The notes under the pieces are model-generated. The model worked only from the letters and a program-made list of their open reading frames with translations. It was not told the DNA's origin and searched no databases. Both the position numbers and the translations under genes were made by a program. A DNA stretch of 64,000 bases, from the NCBI GenBank assembly GCA_002345675.1, contig DDWL01000066.1:1-64000 (forward strand), read 5' to 3'. Of the stretch, positions 34,388-44,338 are shown piece by piece (positions within the stretch are counted from its first letter, which is position 1; each line of letters begins with the position of its first letter). This stretch comes from Bacteroidales bacterium UBA2287. GTDB lineage: Bacteria; Bacteroidota; Bacteroidia; Bacteroidales; Tenuifilaceae.

Positions 34388-36892
34388 ATGAAAAAAATTA
34401 TTTTATTTACCCTACTAATTGCATCAGCAACCGTTTTTGCCCAGTCATTTGATCATAAGACTGTTTTTGCCGATGCAGAGTACTATTTCTTATTTCAGGA
34501 CTTTGAGGAGGCATTGCCTCTTTACCAAAAACTCCTCGACGATGCTCCAAATAACGCAAATTTAAACTATAGGGTTGGGCTTTGCTTGCTCAATATTCCT
34601 GGGAAAAAAGATGAAGCAATACTCTTTTTCGAAAAGGCTTCAAAAAAAATTAGTACATCGTATAATGAAGGTTCATTCAAGGAAGATTCTGCGCCCGAAA
34701 ATGTTCTCTTTCAGTTAGGCGAAGCTTATAGAATTAATGGCAAACTCGATAAAGCAATAGAAGCATACAATTCGTTCAAGGATCTCCTAAAGCCAAACGA
34801 TCTTTATAACTACGATTTTGTTCAGCACCAAATTCAGGCATGCGAAAGAGCTAAAGTATTAATGAACCAGCCAATTGGTATTACCGAGCACAAATTTCCC
34901 CTTTTTAATACTCCATTACGATATAGCTATTGTCCTATTCTCTCAGCCGATGGTAAATCGATGGCTTATACCGTGCAGGAGAAGTTTTACGATGCAATAT
35001 ATGTTGTGAATAAGAAGGCCGATAATACATGGGGCGAACCAGTAAATATTACCCTCGATATAGCTGTTGAGGGTGAAGTTTACGTAACCTCAGTAAATGC
35101 AAATGGAACCCAACTTTTTATTTTCAAGAACGATAGGGGAGATGGTAATATATATACAACTCAGTTTCTCGGTGGCCGTTGGCAAAAAGCAGTAAAACTA
35201 AACAAGCATATTAATACTCGATACTGGGAAACCCATGCTTCAATTTCGCCCGATGGAAAAAGGCTCTATTTTACTTCGAACCGAAAGGGAGGTTTTGGCG
35301 GGTTAGATATCTATTATAGTAACCTTCAAGCAAACGGAGAATGGGGCGTTGCCGTAAACCTCGGAAAGGATATTAACACAGCTTTTAATGAGGAGTCGCC
35401 TTACTTTTTAAAAGACAGCGAAACGTTGTTTTTTGCCTCTCAAGGGCACAATGGAATTGGGGGGTACGATATTTTTTCGTCGATGAAAGTTAACGAAACT
35501 CGATGGTCGCAGCCAACAAATATGGGCTACCCCATTAGTACAACCGATGACGACATGTTCTTTTTCCCCGTTGATCAAAATAAGGGAGTAGTGTCGCTGT
35601 TCGATAAATCGTCGGAAACGGGAAAGCGAATAAGTATGGTGACAATTTCACCCTTTGCCCAAAGGGATTTTACACCCATTAGCGGGAAACTATTTTTAGC
35701 CGACAACAACGAAGTTCAATCGGGGTATTTTAAAGTTCAACTTGTCGACATAAATTCGAAAAAGGTATTAGCAACAACAGAACCAAAGGCAGTTTCGGGC
35801 GAGTTTAATTTTGAAGCGAAACCTGGCTCGTACGCAATAATTACTAACGGTGATGGTTACCAAACCGATACTATTTCTATCTCAATACCTGCGAACTACT
35901 CACAGTCGCAGTACCCAGTTGCTGTAACCTTAACCCGTTTGGGTGTGTCTTCGGGACAGTTCGTATCAATTCGCAGTATTCAGTTCGATTTTGATAAGTA
36001 CGAACTCAACAACGATGCAATGTTCGAAGCAGAAAGGATTTTTAATTTCCTTAGTAAATACCCCGACATTACTGTTGAGATTAGCGGTCATACCGATACT
36101 AAAGGAACGGCTTTGTACAATAGAACGCTTTCGCAAAAAAGAGCCGAAACGGTTATTGCCTATCTTGTTAGTAAAGGTGTTAATGCTAGTCGTTTACAAG
36201 CAAGAGCCGCAGGGGCATTCGAAAATATTGCTGAAAACATAAACCCCGACGGATCCGATAATCCCGATGGACGAAAGTTTAATCGTAGGGCCTGCATTTC
36301 AATTACAAATTCAACTTCAAAGGTTCAAATTGAAGACGAACTTAGAGTACCCGAGTATTTAAAGCCTCGTATTCAGAAATACTCAATTTTACTCGAACCC
36401 ATTGGCAAAGTGCCCTCGAATGATTTATTAGAAAATTTAAAAAAACTACACAGCGAGAGTATTCGCGAAGCTGATTGCAAAGACGGAGGAAAGGCTTTCT
36501 TAATGGGACTTTTCGATCACAAATCTGAGGCAATTGTATTGCTTAACAGCTGCATCGATAATGGATTTCAGAGTGCTTCACTTATTGGAATCGACGACTT
36601 ATCGAATATTTTGTTAAATGGACAGTTAAATACAGCTGGTTCACCAAATTCTGACGAGAATACTATTTATACCATACAACTTGCCGTTGTTAAGGCTAAA
36701 AACAATAGCATTACCAGCGAATTTAAAACGGGCGTTGTTACTGAGTATAAAGAAAAGGACGGGCGTTACCGCTATCTGTATGGCAGTTTTAAAGGACTTA
36801 ACGCAGCGGAAGTTGAACTCGAAAAGGTAAAACAATTAGGCTACTCCGACGCCTTTATTGTTAATGCCAAACGCTTCGAAGTGAAAAAATGA
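34388..36892 (+). CDS. PorE-like protein: TPR, propeller, OmpA and SPOR-like domains
   Basis: The 834-residue third paralogue has a signal peptide (ASATVFAQ), TPR-like helices (25-165) and WD40-like propeller repeats (about 190-410, GGLDIYYS and GGYDIFSS). A carboxypeptidase-regulatory-like beta domain follows at about 425-515. An OmpA peptidoglycan-binding domain spans about 530-640 (FDFDKYELN, SGHTDTKGTALYN, NRRACISI). A C-terminal stretch at about 757-834 (TIYTIQLAVVKA to SDAFIVNAKRF) fits a SPOR-like fold. TATATTTG at 34307-34314 may be its -7. It overlaps the next gene by 4 bp. A role in outer-membrane/peptidoglycan attachment is likely, near type IX secretion proteins in plan. Confidence 0.85.
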   Translation: MKKIILFTLLIASATVFAQSFDHKTVFADAEYYFLFQDFEEALPLYQKLLDDAPNNANLNYRVGLCLLNIPGKKDEAILFFEKASKKISTSYNEGSFKEDSAPENVLFQLGEAYRINGKLDKAIEAYNSFKDLLKPNDLYNYDFVQHQIQACERAKVLMNQPIGITEHKFPLFNTPLRYSYCPILSADGKSMAYTVQEKFYDAIYVVNKKADNTWGEPVNITLDIAVEGEVYVTSVNANGTQLFIFKNDRGDGNIYTTQFLGGRWQKAVKLNKHINTRYWETHASISPDGKRLYFTSNRKGGFGGLDIYYSNLQANGEWGVAVNLGKDINTAFNEESPYFLKDSETLFFASQGHNGIGGYDIFSSMKVNETRWSQPTNMGYPISTTDDDMFFFPVDQNKGVVSLFDKSSETGKRISMVTISPFAQRDFTPISGKLFLADNNEVQSGYFKVQLVDINSKKVLATTEPKAVSGEFNFEAKPGSYAIITNGDGYQTDTISISIPANYSQSQYPVAVTLTRLGVSSGQFVSIRSIQFDFDKYELNNDAMFEAERIFNFLSKYPDITVEISGHTDTKGTALYNRTLSQKRAETVIAYLVSKGVNASRLQARAAGAFENIAENINPDGSDNPDGRKFNRRACISITNSTSKVQIEDELRVPEYLKPRIQKYSILLEPIGKVPSNDLLENLKKLHSESIREADCKDGGKAFLMGLFDHKSEAIVLLNSCIDNGFQSASLIGIDDLSNILLNGQLNTAGSPNSDENTIYTIQLAVVKAKNNSITSEFKTGVVTEYKEKDGRYRYLYGSFKGLNAAEVELEKVKQLGYSDAFIVNAKRFEVKK

Positions 36893-37455
36893 CTCAGGGA
36901 AACCTCGAAAATGATATTGTAAAACTCAGAGCCCCTGAGTTTTCAGATCTCGATTCGTTATACGCTTGGGAAAATAATCAGGAAATATGGAAGGTAAGCA
37001 ACACCCTAACTCCGTTTTCGCGATTTGTACTGAAAAAATACATCGAAACTGCCCATAAGGATATTTGGGAAACAAAGCAATTGCGACTTATAATTGAGGC
37101 AAAAAACCTAAACTCACTCATGTTTGTGCCTGTTGGGGTTATCGACCTTTTCGATTTCGACCCGTTTCACAATAGGGCAGGAGTAGGAATACTAATTGCA
37201 AACAAGGAGTACCGTCAGAAAGGATACGCTAAGGAGGCTTTAAGTCTCGTTATTCGGTATGCGTTCGAAACCCTTCAATTACACCAACTTTACTGCGGAA
37301 TAAGTTCCGAAAATGCCGTTAGTTTTCAACTATTTAAAGCCTGTGGCTTTTCAGTTGTAGGGGTTAAAAAAGAGTGGCTAAAAACCTCGAATGGTTGGAC
37401 CGATGAAGTTCTGCTCCAAATACTAAACCCAATTAAAGTAGTTCAGAAGAATTAG
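36889..37455 (+). CDS. GNAT family N-acetyltransferase, RimJ/RimL-like
   Basis: The 188-residue protein is a GNAT acetyltransferase. The fold core shows VGVIDLFDFD, the acetyl-CoA loop region in GILIANKEYRQKGYAKEAL and the ending SENAVSFQLFKACGFSVVG. The RimJ/RimL/SpeG-type N terminus (VKLRAPEFSDLDSLYAWEN) is present. The acceptor substrate is not known. Its ATG lies inside the stop of the PorE-like gene (ATGA overlap), so the two are translationally coupled. Confidence 0.88.
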   Translation: MTQGNLENDIVKLRAPEFSDLDSLYAWENNQEIWKVSNTLTPFSRFVLKKYIETAHKDIWETKQLRLIIEAKNLNSLMFVPVGVIDLFDFDPFHNRAGVGILIANKEYRQKGYAKEALSLVIRYAFETLQLHQLYCGISSENAVSFQLFKACGFSVVGVKKEWLKTSNGWTDEVLLQILNPIKVVQKN

Positions 37456-37464
37456 CAACTCTGT

Positions 37465-39183
37465 TTATTTCTGGCAGTTTTGGTATAGGAAACGTTTAAT
37501 TTTTTGGGTTGGTGTTTTCTCAAAAGGTTCAACTTGTTCCTGAACAGCATTTAGTTTGCTAAACGATGCAACACGAGTGTTTACATTGTTTCTTATTTCA
37601 TCCATAATTTCGAGAACCCTATCCTGAATTACTTTTGCCCTGTCCTGAACTTGTGCTTGGATGCTTGCAGCAGTCTCCTTAATGTCGGCATACTTATTTT
37701 CAAGTTCTTGATAGTTTAGGTGAACCTTTGCGACTAATTTACCCTTAGTCTCAAAAACCATCGATTCAAGTACTAGTGCATGGTTGTTTATCACTTCCTC
37801 AATATCCTCAGGATATATGTTTTCGCCCGAAGGGCCAACAATCATATTTTTAAGTCGACCTCTTAGTTGGATATAGCCTTCTGAATCGATATACCCAAGA
37901 TCACCTGTTTTTAGCCAGCCATCGGCTGTTATTGTTTCTTTGGTGAGTTCCTCATCCTTATAGTACCCAGCCATAACATTTGCGCCACGAGTTTGAACTT
38001 CACCTTCTCCGGTTTCGGGGTTTGGCGAGTCAATCCTTACATCCTGCCCCGGTATGCTAAATCCAGCAGCTCTAAAGCGAACAAGACTTGGTGCACTGCC
38101 CGAAATTAGTGGAGAGGCTTCGGTCATACCATAGCCAATTGAGTATGGGAATTTTCCTTCGTAAAGAAAGCGTTCAACTTCGTACGAAAGCTTCGATCCT
38201 CCAATTCCAAAGAAGTGAAGTTCGCCTCCCAACGTTTTATGAAGTTTCTTTGCTGCAATTTTATGTAGCTGCCTTCTGAAAAAAGGAATTGCATATAACT
38301 TACGACTCAGTGACGACGAAGTTAACTGAGGCAGTATTTTGCTTTTAAATATCTTTTCGATAACCAGCGGAACAACAAGCATCATTGTTGGCTTTACCTT
38401 TTCAACTGCTGGTAAAAGTATTGCTGGTGTAGGGGGTTTTTGTAGGTAATATACCGAAGCGCCTTGCATTATTGGCATAATAAAACCAATGGTGCACTCG
38501 TAAGAGTGCGAAAGTGGAAGTATGCTTAACAGCCTGTCTTTTTCAGTAATAGCCTGTATTTGTAAAGTAGAAAGCGAGTTCGATATAATATTTCGGTGTG
38601 TTAGCATTACTCCTTTTGGGCGCCCAGTTGTTCCCGATGTGTATATTATAGTGGCCAAGTCTTCTTCTAGTGGCTCGGGGAAAACAAAACTTGCAAAATC
38701 GATATTTATGGTTGCGTTTGGTGTTGTATAATTTTCGGGAAGTTCCGAAACGCTTGTAAAAGGCTCAACAACCTCTAAGTTGTTAAGCAGTATTACATCG
38801 GGAGATCCGTTTTTCCCGTTAGCTTTTACCTTGTCGTAATGTTTTGTTGAGACAAAAACAACTTTGGATTCGCTGTGCTCAAGAATTTTTTGAACGTCGA
38901 ATTCTGTGAAATCGGGTAAAATAGGAACAGCAACAGCGCCCATGCCTGTAATTGCGAGGTAAGCAATGCCCCAACTAGGACTATTTTCGCCAAGAATGGC
39001 TACTCTGTCGCCCTTTTGAATACCTAAACTAATTAAAACGCCCGACATATTCCTTGTTATTATTGCCAATTGGCAATAGGTTATAGGTTGTTCGCCTACA
39101 AAACTTAAGGCCGGTTTGTCGGGGTGCTGAATTCTTGAGCAGTTTAGGGCAGTGCTGAGTGTTAAGTTGCTATACGTTACCAT
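37465..39183 (-). CDS. Long-chain fatty acid/AMP-dependent CoA ligase
   Basis: The 572-residue protein is an AMP-forming acyl-CoA ligase. It has the nucleotide motif IIYTSGTTGRPKGVMLTHRN, GYGMTEASPLIS, GWLKTGDLGYID, RLKNMIVGPSGENIYPEDIE, and a C-terminal EKTPTQKIKRF holding the adenylation lysine. A coiled-coil-like insert, KETAASIQAQVQDRAKVIQDR, sits in the C-terminal domain. The likely substrate is a fatty acid, probably scavenged or recycled. It is monocistronic and convergent with the GNAT gene. A minus-strand -7 element lies 48 bases upstream of its start. Confidence 0.88.
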   Translation of the reverse strand: MVTYSNLTLSTALNCSRIQHPDKPALSFVGEQPITYCQLAIITRNMSGVLISLGIQKGDRVAILGENSPSWGIAYLAITGMGAVAVPILPDFTEFDVQKILEHSESKVVFVSTKHYDKVKANGKNGSPDVILLNNLEVVEPFTSVSELPENYTTPNATINIDFASFVFPEPLEEDLATIIYTSGTTGRPKGVMLTHRNIISNSLSTLQIQAITEKDRLLSILPLSHSYECTIGFIMPIMQGASVYYLQKPPTPAILLPAVEKVKPTMMLVVPLVIEKIFKSKILPQLTSSSLSRKLYAIPFFRRQLHKIAAKKLHKTLGGELHFFGIGGSKLSYEVERFLYEGKFPYSIGYGMTEASPLISGSAPSLVRFRAAGFSIPGQDVRIDSPNPETGEGEVQTRGANVMAGYYKDEELTKETITADGWLKTGDLGYIDSEGYIQLRGRLKNMIVGPSGENIYPEDIEEVINNHALVLESMVFETKGKLVAKVHLNYQELENKYADIKETAASIQAQVQDRAKVIQDRVLEIMDEIRNNVNTRVASFSKLNAVQEQVEPFEKTPTQKIKRFLYQNCQK

Positions 39184-39230
39184 TTAACTAATTTTAGTAA
39201 GTAATTCGAAATGTAATCCGCAAAACACGG

Positions 39231-39238
39231 CAAATATA
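39231..39238 (-). promoter_or_regulatory. Bacteroidota -7 element for the acyl-CoA ligase gene
   Basis: Read on the minus strand this is TATATTTG, exact for TAnnTTTG, 48 bases upstream of the ATG at 39183. Confidence 0.45.
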
Positions 39239-39429
39239 CTGCTTAATACGTATTGTTGTCTAAGATGTTCACAATTAGTGAATGATGTTCGTCACACAGT
39301 CGTTTAATGCTTAGTGCTGTTGACTTTGTGTATACTCAATAATTTGTAATAAACTGTTGATAACTTGCAATTGGTGAATTGCAGTAAATTGAAGTGTGAT
39401 ATATATTATGGATTAATGTGGGTTGTCAT

Positions 39430-40161
39430 TTATTCTTGTCGGCCACCTGAGCATTCGCTCACAATCATTTTACAGGCGTTCATATTGCCTTTACTGCAAG
39501 CCTTATGAAAATCGGCGCAAGCTTTTGTTTTATCGCCAATTCGATGATATGCCATACCCCTGTTATAGTGGCTCATCATATTTTCAGGGTCAAGATCAAT
39601 GGCTTTATTGAAATCGGCAATGGCATCGGCGTAGTTTCCTTGCCTGTGGTTTACAAAGCCTCTGTAGCTGTATGCGCTTGAACTTCTGGGGTTAATGGTT
39701 AGCGCTTCTTCAAAATCGGCTAAAGCTTTTTCTGGAGTTTCGTCGCGAAGGTGAGATATGCCTCTGTTAATTAGGATATTTACTTTTGTACCTCCGCCGC
39801 TTATGCTGTAGGCTTTGTCGAAATCGGCTATTGCTTTTCGAAATTGGCCTCTAATGTTATTAAGTAAGCCTCTTCTGTAGAAAAATTCAGCATTACTAGG
39901 ATGCTCTTTTATTGCAATATCAATATACCTTTGGGCTTCCTTTTGGTTGTCGGAGAACATATAGGCTCTAATAATTCCGCTAAGAGCAGTACTGTCGGTT
40001 GGTTGTTCTTTAAGGTATGTCGATAGGTTGTCGATTGCACCTAGGTAGTCTTTCGCTTCAAGTTTTTGGAGCCCCGTTTCTAGAGTCCCCTTGCTTTGAG
40101 CAAAAGTAGCGTATGAAGTTAGAATGAGTGCAAAAACTGTTGCTATTCGTAATGCTTTCAT
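39430..40161 (-). CDS. Exported TPR-repeat protein
   Basis: From the ATG at 40161 the protein has 243 residues and starts with a signal peptide (ALRIATVFALILTSYATFAQ). The longer reading to 40182 puts seven polar residues in front of it. About six tetratricopeptide repeats follow, with canonical endings such as ADFNKAIDLDPEN and HYNRGMAYHRIGDKTKACADFHKAC. The last 20 residues hold four cysteines. TPR proteins act as scaffolds; the partners are not known. It precedes nothing downstream on its strand until the acyl-CoA ligase and lies 36 bp after recR, so it may be co-transcribed with it. Confidence 0.85.
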   Translation of the reverse strand: MKALRIATVFALILTSYATFAQSKGTLETGLQKLEAKDYLGAIDNLSTYLKEQPTDSTALSGIIRAYMFSDNQKEAQRYIDIAIKEHPSNAEFFYRRGLLNNIRGQFRKAIADFDKAYSISGGGTKVNILINRGISHLRDETPEKALADFEEALTINPRSSSAYSYRGFVNHRQGNYADAIADFNKAIDLDPENMMSHYNRGMAYHRIGDKTKACADFHKACSKGNMNACKMIVSECSGGRQE

Positions 40162-40197
40162 CGTGAGTTCTTTATTTTTCAATTTTTTACCAATTAA

Positions 40198-40824
40198 TTA
40201 ATTGGAGAGAAGTGTTTCGAAGCGTACTCTGTTAACAATTGCTCGTCCCAATGTGATTTCATCGGCGTACTCAAGCTCGTTTCCAAAGGCAACACCTCTT
40301 GCAATTGTTGTTACTTCAACTGGAAGGTGCTTCGTTTTTTTAAAAATATAGAAATTGGTAGTGTCGCCCTCCATGGTTGCGCTAAGCGCAAGAACAACTT
40401 CTTTTACGATACCAAGCGATACTTTGTTTACTAATCCCTCAATATTTATGTCGGCAGGTCCAATTCCATCCATAGGGCTAATAAGTCCCCCTAATACGTA
40501 GTATACACCATTGTATTGTCCTGTATTTTCAATTGACATAACGTCTCTAATTGACTCAACAACACAAAGAAGCGACTGATTACGACGTGGATTAGTGCAA
40601 ATGTAACATTCTTCGGTGTCGGAAATATTATTGCAGTGTTTGCAGGTTTTAACTTCGTTTCGCAACGAAAGAACCGACTGTGCAAACCTATCAACATCAG
40701 TGCCAGGTTGTCGAAGTATATGTAAAACCAGTCGTAATGCTGTTTTACGACCAATGCCAGGAAGCCTAGAGAATTGATCCACTGCATTTTCTAAAAGTTT
40801 CGACGGGTAACTATGGGTGCTCAT
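40198..40824 (-). CDS. recR: Recombination mediator protein
   Basis: The 208-residue protein is RecR. It works with RecO to load RecA on gapped DNA. The N-terminal helix-hairpin-helix reads FSRLPGIGRKTALRLVLHIL. The C4 zinc finger holds CKHCNNISDTEECYIC. The Toprim domain has LCVVESIRDVMSIENT and YVLGGLISPMDGIGP. Length is normal. On the minus strand, CAAATCTA at 40850-40857 reads TAGATTTG, a probable -7 element for it. Confidence 0.96.
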   Translation of the reverse strand: MSTHSYPSKLLENAVDQFSRLPGIGRKTALRLVLHILRQPGTDVDRFAQSVLSLRNEVKTCKHCNNISDTEECYICTNPRRNQSLLCVVESIRDVMSIENTGQYNGVYYVLGGLISPMDGIGPADINIEGLVNKVSLGIVKEVVLALSATMEGDTTNFYIFKKTKHLPVEVTTIARGVAFGNELEYADEITLGRAIVNRVRFETLLSN

Positions 40825-40941
40825 GTTTATTTTCTTTTTGGAGCCAATGCAAATCTACAAATAATCGACCATAACTGAATATATTATCCTTTTTTATTCC
40901 ATCCTTTTTTCATACAATTGTAGCCCAATTCGATAAAATAT

Positions 40942-42399
40942 ATGGAGCCTACCTGGGTGATATTAATCATTGTTCTCTATTTTGCAGCATTACTGGTTGT
41001 TGGCGCGCTAACGAGTCGAAATGCAAATAACGAATCGTTTTTTAATGGCAATAAGCAGTCGCCTTGGTATGTAGTGGCCTTTGGAATGATTGGTGCCTCG
41101 CTTTCGGGGGTAACTTTTATTTCGGTTCCTGGTTGGGTGGGCGATACACAGTTTTCCTATTTACAACTGGTACTTGGCTATTTACTTGGTTACTATGTTG
41201 TAGCAAATGTTTTATTGCCATTATACTATAAGCTGAACTTAACGTCAATATACTCGTACCTCGAAACTCGTTTTGGTACGTCTAGTTACAAAACTGGGGC
41301 GTCCTTTTTTCTGCTTTCCCGTATTATTGGCTCGTCGTTTCGACTATACTTAGTAGCAGCAGTGCTGCAAGTTGCCGTTTTCGATGCTTGGAATTTACCC
41401 TTTTGGTTAACAGTTGTAGTTACAATTTCCCTTATTTGGCTTTACACTAATAAAGGGGGAATTAAAACAATTATTTGGACCGATACTTTACAAACAGCAA
41501 TGCTTCTTGTCGCAGTAGTACTTAGCATTTACTTTATATCCGACAAAATGGGCTGGTCGTTTTCGGAAATGGTTTCCCAAATTCGTAAAAGCGAATACAG
41601 TAGAGTATGGTTTTTCGACGACTGGAACGATAAGCGTCACTTTGTTAAACAGTTTTTTAGCGGAGCTTTTATAACTATTGTTATGACTGGGCTCGATCAG
41701 GATATGATGCAGAAAAACCTTAGCTGCCGTAACCTTTCCGATGCAAAAAAGAACATGTACTGGTACGGATTTGCCTTTTTTCCTGTAAACCTTATTTTTT
41801 TATCGTTGGGTGCTTTGCTTTTTATTTTTGCTGCAAACCAAGGTATAGCAGTTCCTGCGCAAACCGATAATTTGTTTCCGTTGATAGCAACGCAAGGTTA
41901 TTTGCCAAAGGTGGCTGGAGTTCTATTTCTTTTAGGAATTGTTGCAGCAGCCTACTCCAGCGCCGATTCGGCCTTAACAGCCCTAACAACTTCATTTACT
42001 GTCGATATTTTAAACTCTCGCAGCTATTCCGATGCCAAGTTGGCAACGGTTCGTAGGTGGGTTCACGTTGCAATTTCGGTTGTTGTTGCCCTTGTTATAT
42101 TGATTTTTAGGGCAGTAAACGACCAAAGCGTTATTAGCGCAATATTTACAGTTGCTGGCTATACGTATGGTCCATTGCTTGGCTTGTACGCTTTTGGGTT
42201 ATTTACAAAAAGGAATGTGTACGATAAGTGGGTGCCTTTTGTAGCCATTGCTTCGCCAATAATCTGCTTCTTTTTAAGCAAGTACTCCGTTCAACTACTT
42301 AATGGATATAAATTTGGTTTCGAACTATTAATGCTAAATGGTTTTTTAACCTTTATGGGGTTGCTTTTGCTAACTCGAAAAAATAAAGAGATTGCTTAG
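40942..42399 (+). CDS. Sodium:solute symporter (SSS family)
   Basis: The 485-residue protein has about 13 hydrophobic helices in the LeuT-like SSS arrangement. Family marks are FGMIGASLSGVTFISVPGW near the N terminus, GYYVVANVLLPLYY, SRIIGSSFRLYL and a C-terminal AAAYSSADSALTALTTSF, which bears sodium-site serines. The solute (sugar, amino acid, vitamin) cannot be named. It overlaps the convergent small multidrug transporter gene by 4 bp. Confidence 0.88.
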   Translation: MEPTWVILIIVLYFAALLVVGALTSRNANNESFFNGNKQSPWYVVAFGMIGASLSGVTFISVPGWVGDTQFSYLQLVLGYLLGYYVVANVLLPLYYKLNLTSIYSYLETRFGTSSYKTGASFFLLSRIIGSSFRLYLVAAVLQVAVFDAWNLPFWLTVVVTISLIWLYTNKGGIKTIIWTDTLQTAMLLVAVVLSIYFISDKMGWSFSEMVSQIRKSEYSRVWFFDDWNDKRHFVKQFFSGAFITIVMTGLDQDMMQKNLSCRNLSDAKKNMYWYGFAFFPVNLIFLSLGALLFIFAANQGIAVPAQTDNLFPLIATQGYLPKVAGVLFLLGIVAAAYSSADSALTALTTSFTVDILNSRSYSDAKLATVRRWVHVAISVVVALVILIFRAVNDQSVISAIFTVAGYTYGPLLGLYAFGLFTKRNVYDKWVPFVAIASPIICFFLSKYSVQLLNGYKFGFELLMLNGFLTFMGLLLLTRKNKEIA

Positions 42400-42722
42400 C
42401 TCGAAACTGCTTTTAAACCTACTATTGAGGCAATAAGCGTTACTATAAAGAATATTCGCCAAAATTCGGCGGGCTCTTTAAAAAGAAAAATTCCTATTAA
42501 AGCAGTGCCAACAGCCCCAATGCCTGTCCAAACGGCATATGCAGTGCCAATGGGAATTGTTTGAGTTACACGGTAAAGAAGTGTCATGCTAATTGCTAAG
42601 CAAGCAGCAAAGCCTAGAAGCCAAACTGAAGATTCGAGTCCTTGTGTTTGCTTCGCTTTTCCAAGGCAAGTAGCAAACCCTACTTCGAAAAGGCCTGCAA
42701 TTGCTAGTAATATCCAATTCAT
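42396..42722 (-). CDS. SMR family transporter (SugE/QacE type)
   Basis: The 108-residue protein has four transmembrane helices. Glu13 sits in WILLAIAGLFEVGFATCLG, the essential charged residue in helix 1 of small multidrug resistance proteins. IGTAYAVWTGIGAVGTALIG is the family signature. The sequence around FEVGFA and the WTGIG form is closer to SugE/Gdx guanidinium exporters than to EmrE, but this is not certain. It follows the NhaC gene on the minus strand by 20 bp. Confidence 0.88.
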   Translation of the reverse strand: MNWILLAIAGLFEVGFATCLGKAKQTQGLESSVWLLGFAACLAISMTLLYRVTQTIPIGTAYAVWTGIGAVGTALIGIFLFKEPAEFWRIFFIVTLIASIVGLKAVSS

Positions 42723-42742
42723 TGCTTTGTTTTCTAAGTATG

Positions 42743-44230
42743 CTATTGGTTGTTTTTTTCATCTGAATATTCCGCAGTTTCGTCAATTTCACCCTCTTTA
42801 AACCTTCGAATTTTAATGTTAAATGCGGCCATAAAAATTGACATAAAAGGGCTAATAATGTTGAAGAATGCGTAGGGTAAGTATGTAAGGGTTGGAACAC
42901 CAAGAACCGCCGATTGGGTTGCTCCACAAGTATTCCATGGAATAAGTACCGAAGTTACGGTTCCTGAGTCCTCGAGTGCACGGCTAAGTACTTCGGGTTT
43001 TAACCCTCGTTTTCTATATATTTTTGCAAACATTCTTCCCGGTACAACAATGGAAATGTACTGGTCCGAGGCTGTAATGTTGAAAAAAAGGCATGCACCT
43101 ACCGTGGTTGCTACCAATGATCCTGTCGATTTTGCTAGCCACATTATGCTTTCGGTTATTCGTACCAGTAAACCCGACGCTTCCATCACACCACCAAAAA
43201 CCATAGCCGAAAGTATAAGCCATATTGTGTTTAGCATTCCCCTCATTCCTCGAGTATGAAGAAGTTGGTTAACAGTTTCGTCGGGTGTTAAAACCTGCAC
43301 ATCGCCAAACATGCTCTGCATAACTGCCATGTATGATGCCTTAAAATAGTTTGTCGCTTCGCCCGAAACCTGAGCAACTACTTGGGGCTGAAATATAATG
43401 GCGAAAATGCCACCAAGCAACGTTCCAATCATAAGCGAAGGAAGGGGAGGCATTTTGAGAATAATAATTGTTACTAAAATAATTGGAACTAAAAATAGGA
43501 GAGGGGTTATGTTAAAGGTCGCTTTTATGGCAATTAAAGTGCTCTCAATATTAACCGATCCCTGAGTTGGACTTATCGTAAACCCTAATACCAAAAATAT
43601 TATAAGTGTAATTATAAGCGTTGGTCCAGTGGTTAGTACCATATAGCGAATATGCGTAAAAAGGTCGGTTCCGGCCATGGCAGGTGCAAGGTTTGTTGTG
43701 TCAGACAAAGGCGACATTTTGTCGCCAAAGTAGGCTCCCGAAATAATTGCTCCTGCAACTACTCCTTCGTGAAATCCTAATGCATTTCCAATGCCAAGCA
43801 GAGCAACCCCAATAGTAGCAACTGTCGACCACGAACTTCCAGTAGCCAACGAAACCAACGAGGTAATAATTACTGTTGCAAAAAGAAAAATGCTGGGATG
43901 CATTATTTTAAGCCCGTAGAATATTAACGCAGGAACAACGCCACTTATCATCCACGTTCCAGCAAGCGAGCCAATTAAAAGTAAAATAAGCATCGACGGC
44001 ATTGCCGAACCAATACTCGATACAATTTTTGCCCTTACATCGTACCAGTTATGCCCTAAGTAAACTGCAACTATGCTTCCTACACTGGCTGCAAGAAGTA
44101 ACGCTATTTGGTTGGCACCCGATAGAGTGTCGTCGCCAAAAAGGATTACATTTAAACTGAGGAACAGAATTAAAAATGCCAATGGAACAATGGCATGAAA
44201 GAGGGTGGGTTTGCGAATAGCTTTACTCAT
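42743..44230 (-). CDS. nhaC: NhaC family Na+/H+ antiporter
   Basis: The 495-residue protein has about 12 hydrophobic helices of the NhaC type. Marks are SLATGSSWSTVATIGVALLGIG, GAYFGDKMSPLSDTTNLAPA and a late VPGRMFAKIYRKRGLKPEVLSRALEDSGTVTS segment with the conserved SGTVTSVLIPWNTCG. It exchanges Na+ for H+, giving pH and sodium balance. The C-terminal tail is acidic. It lies upstream of the SMR gene on the same strand and could be co-transcribed with it. Confidence 0.92.
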   Translation of the reverse strand: MSKAIRKPTLFHAIVPLAFLILFLSLNVILFGDDTLSGANQIALLLAASVGSIVAVYLGHNWYDVRAKIVSSIGSAMPSMLILLLIGSLAGTWMISGVVPALIFYGLKIMHPSIFLFATVIITSLVSLATGSSWSTVATIGVALLGIGNALGFHEGVVAGAIISGAYFGDKMSPLSDTTNLAPAMAGTDLFTHIRYMVLTTGPTLIITLIIFLVLGFTISPTQGSVNIESTLIAIKATFNITPLLFLVPIILVTIIILKMPPLPSLMIGTLLGGIFAIIFQPQVVAQVSGEATNYFKASYMAVMQSMFGDVQVLTPDETVNQLLHTRGMRGMLNTIWLILSAMVFGGVMEASGLLVRITESIMWLAKSTGSLVATTVGACLFFNITASDQYISIVVPGRMFAKIYRKRGLKPEVLSRALEDSGTVTSVLIPWNTCGATQSAVLGVPTLTYLPYAFFNIISPFMSIFMAAFNIKIRRFKEGEIDETAEYSDEKNNQ

Positions 44231-44338
44231 GGGACCAATTTAAGGTCAGCAATTTAGCAATTTTTCAGCATTTACAATACATGTAGCATATTTTTGCAGT
44301 TACATGTTGGTTTTTATTGAAGTAAAATTTGAAATAAC

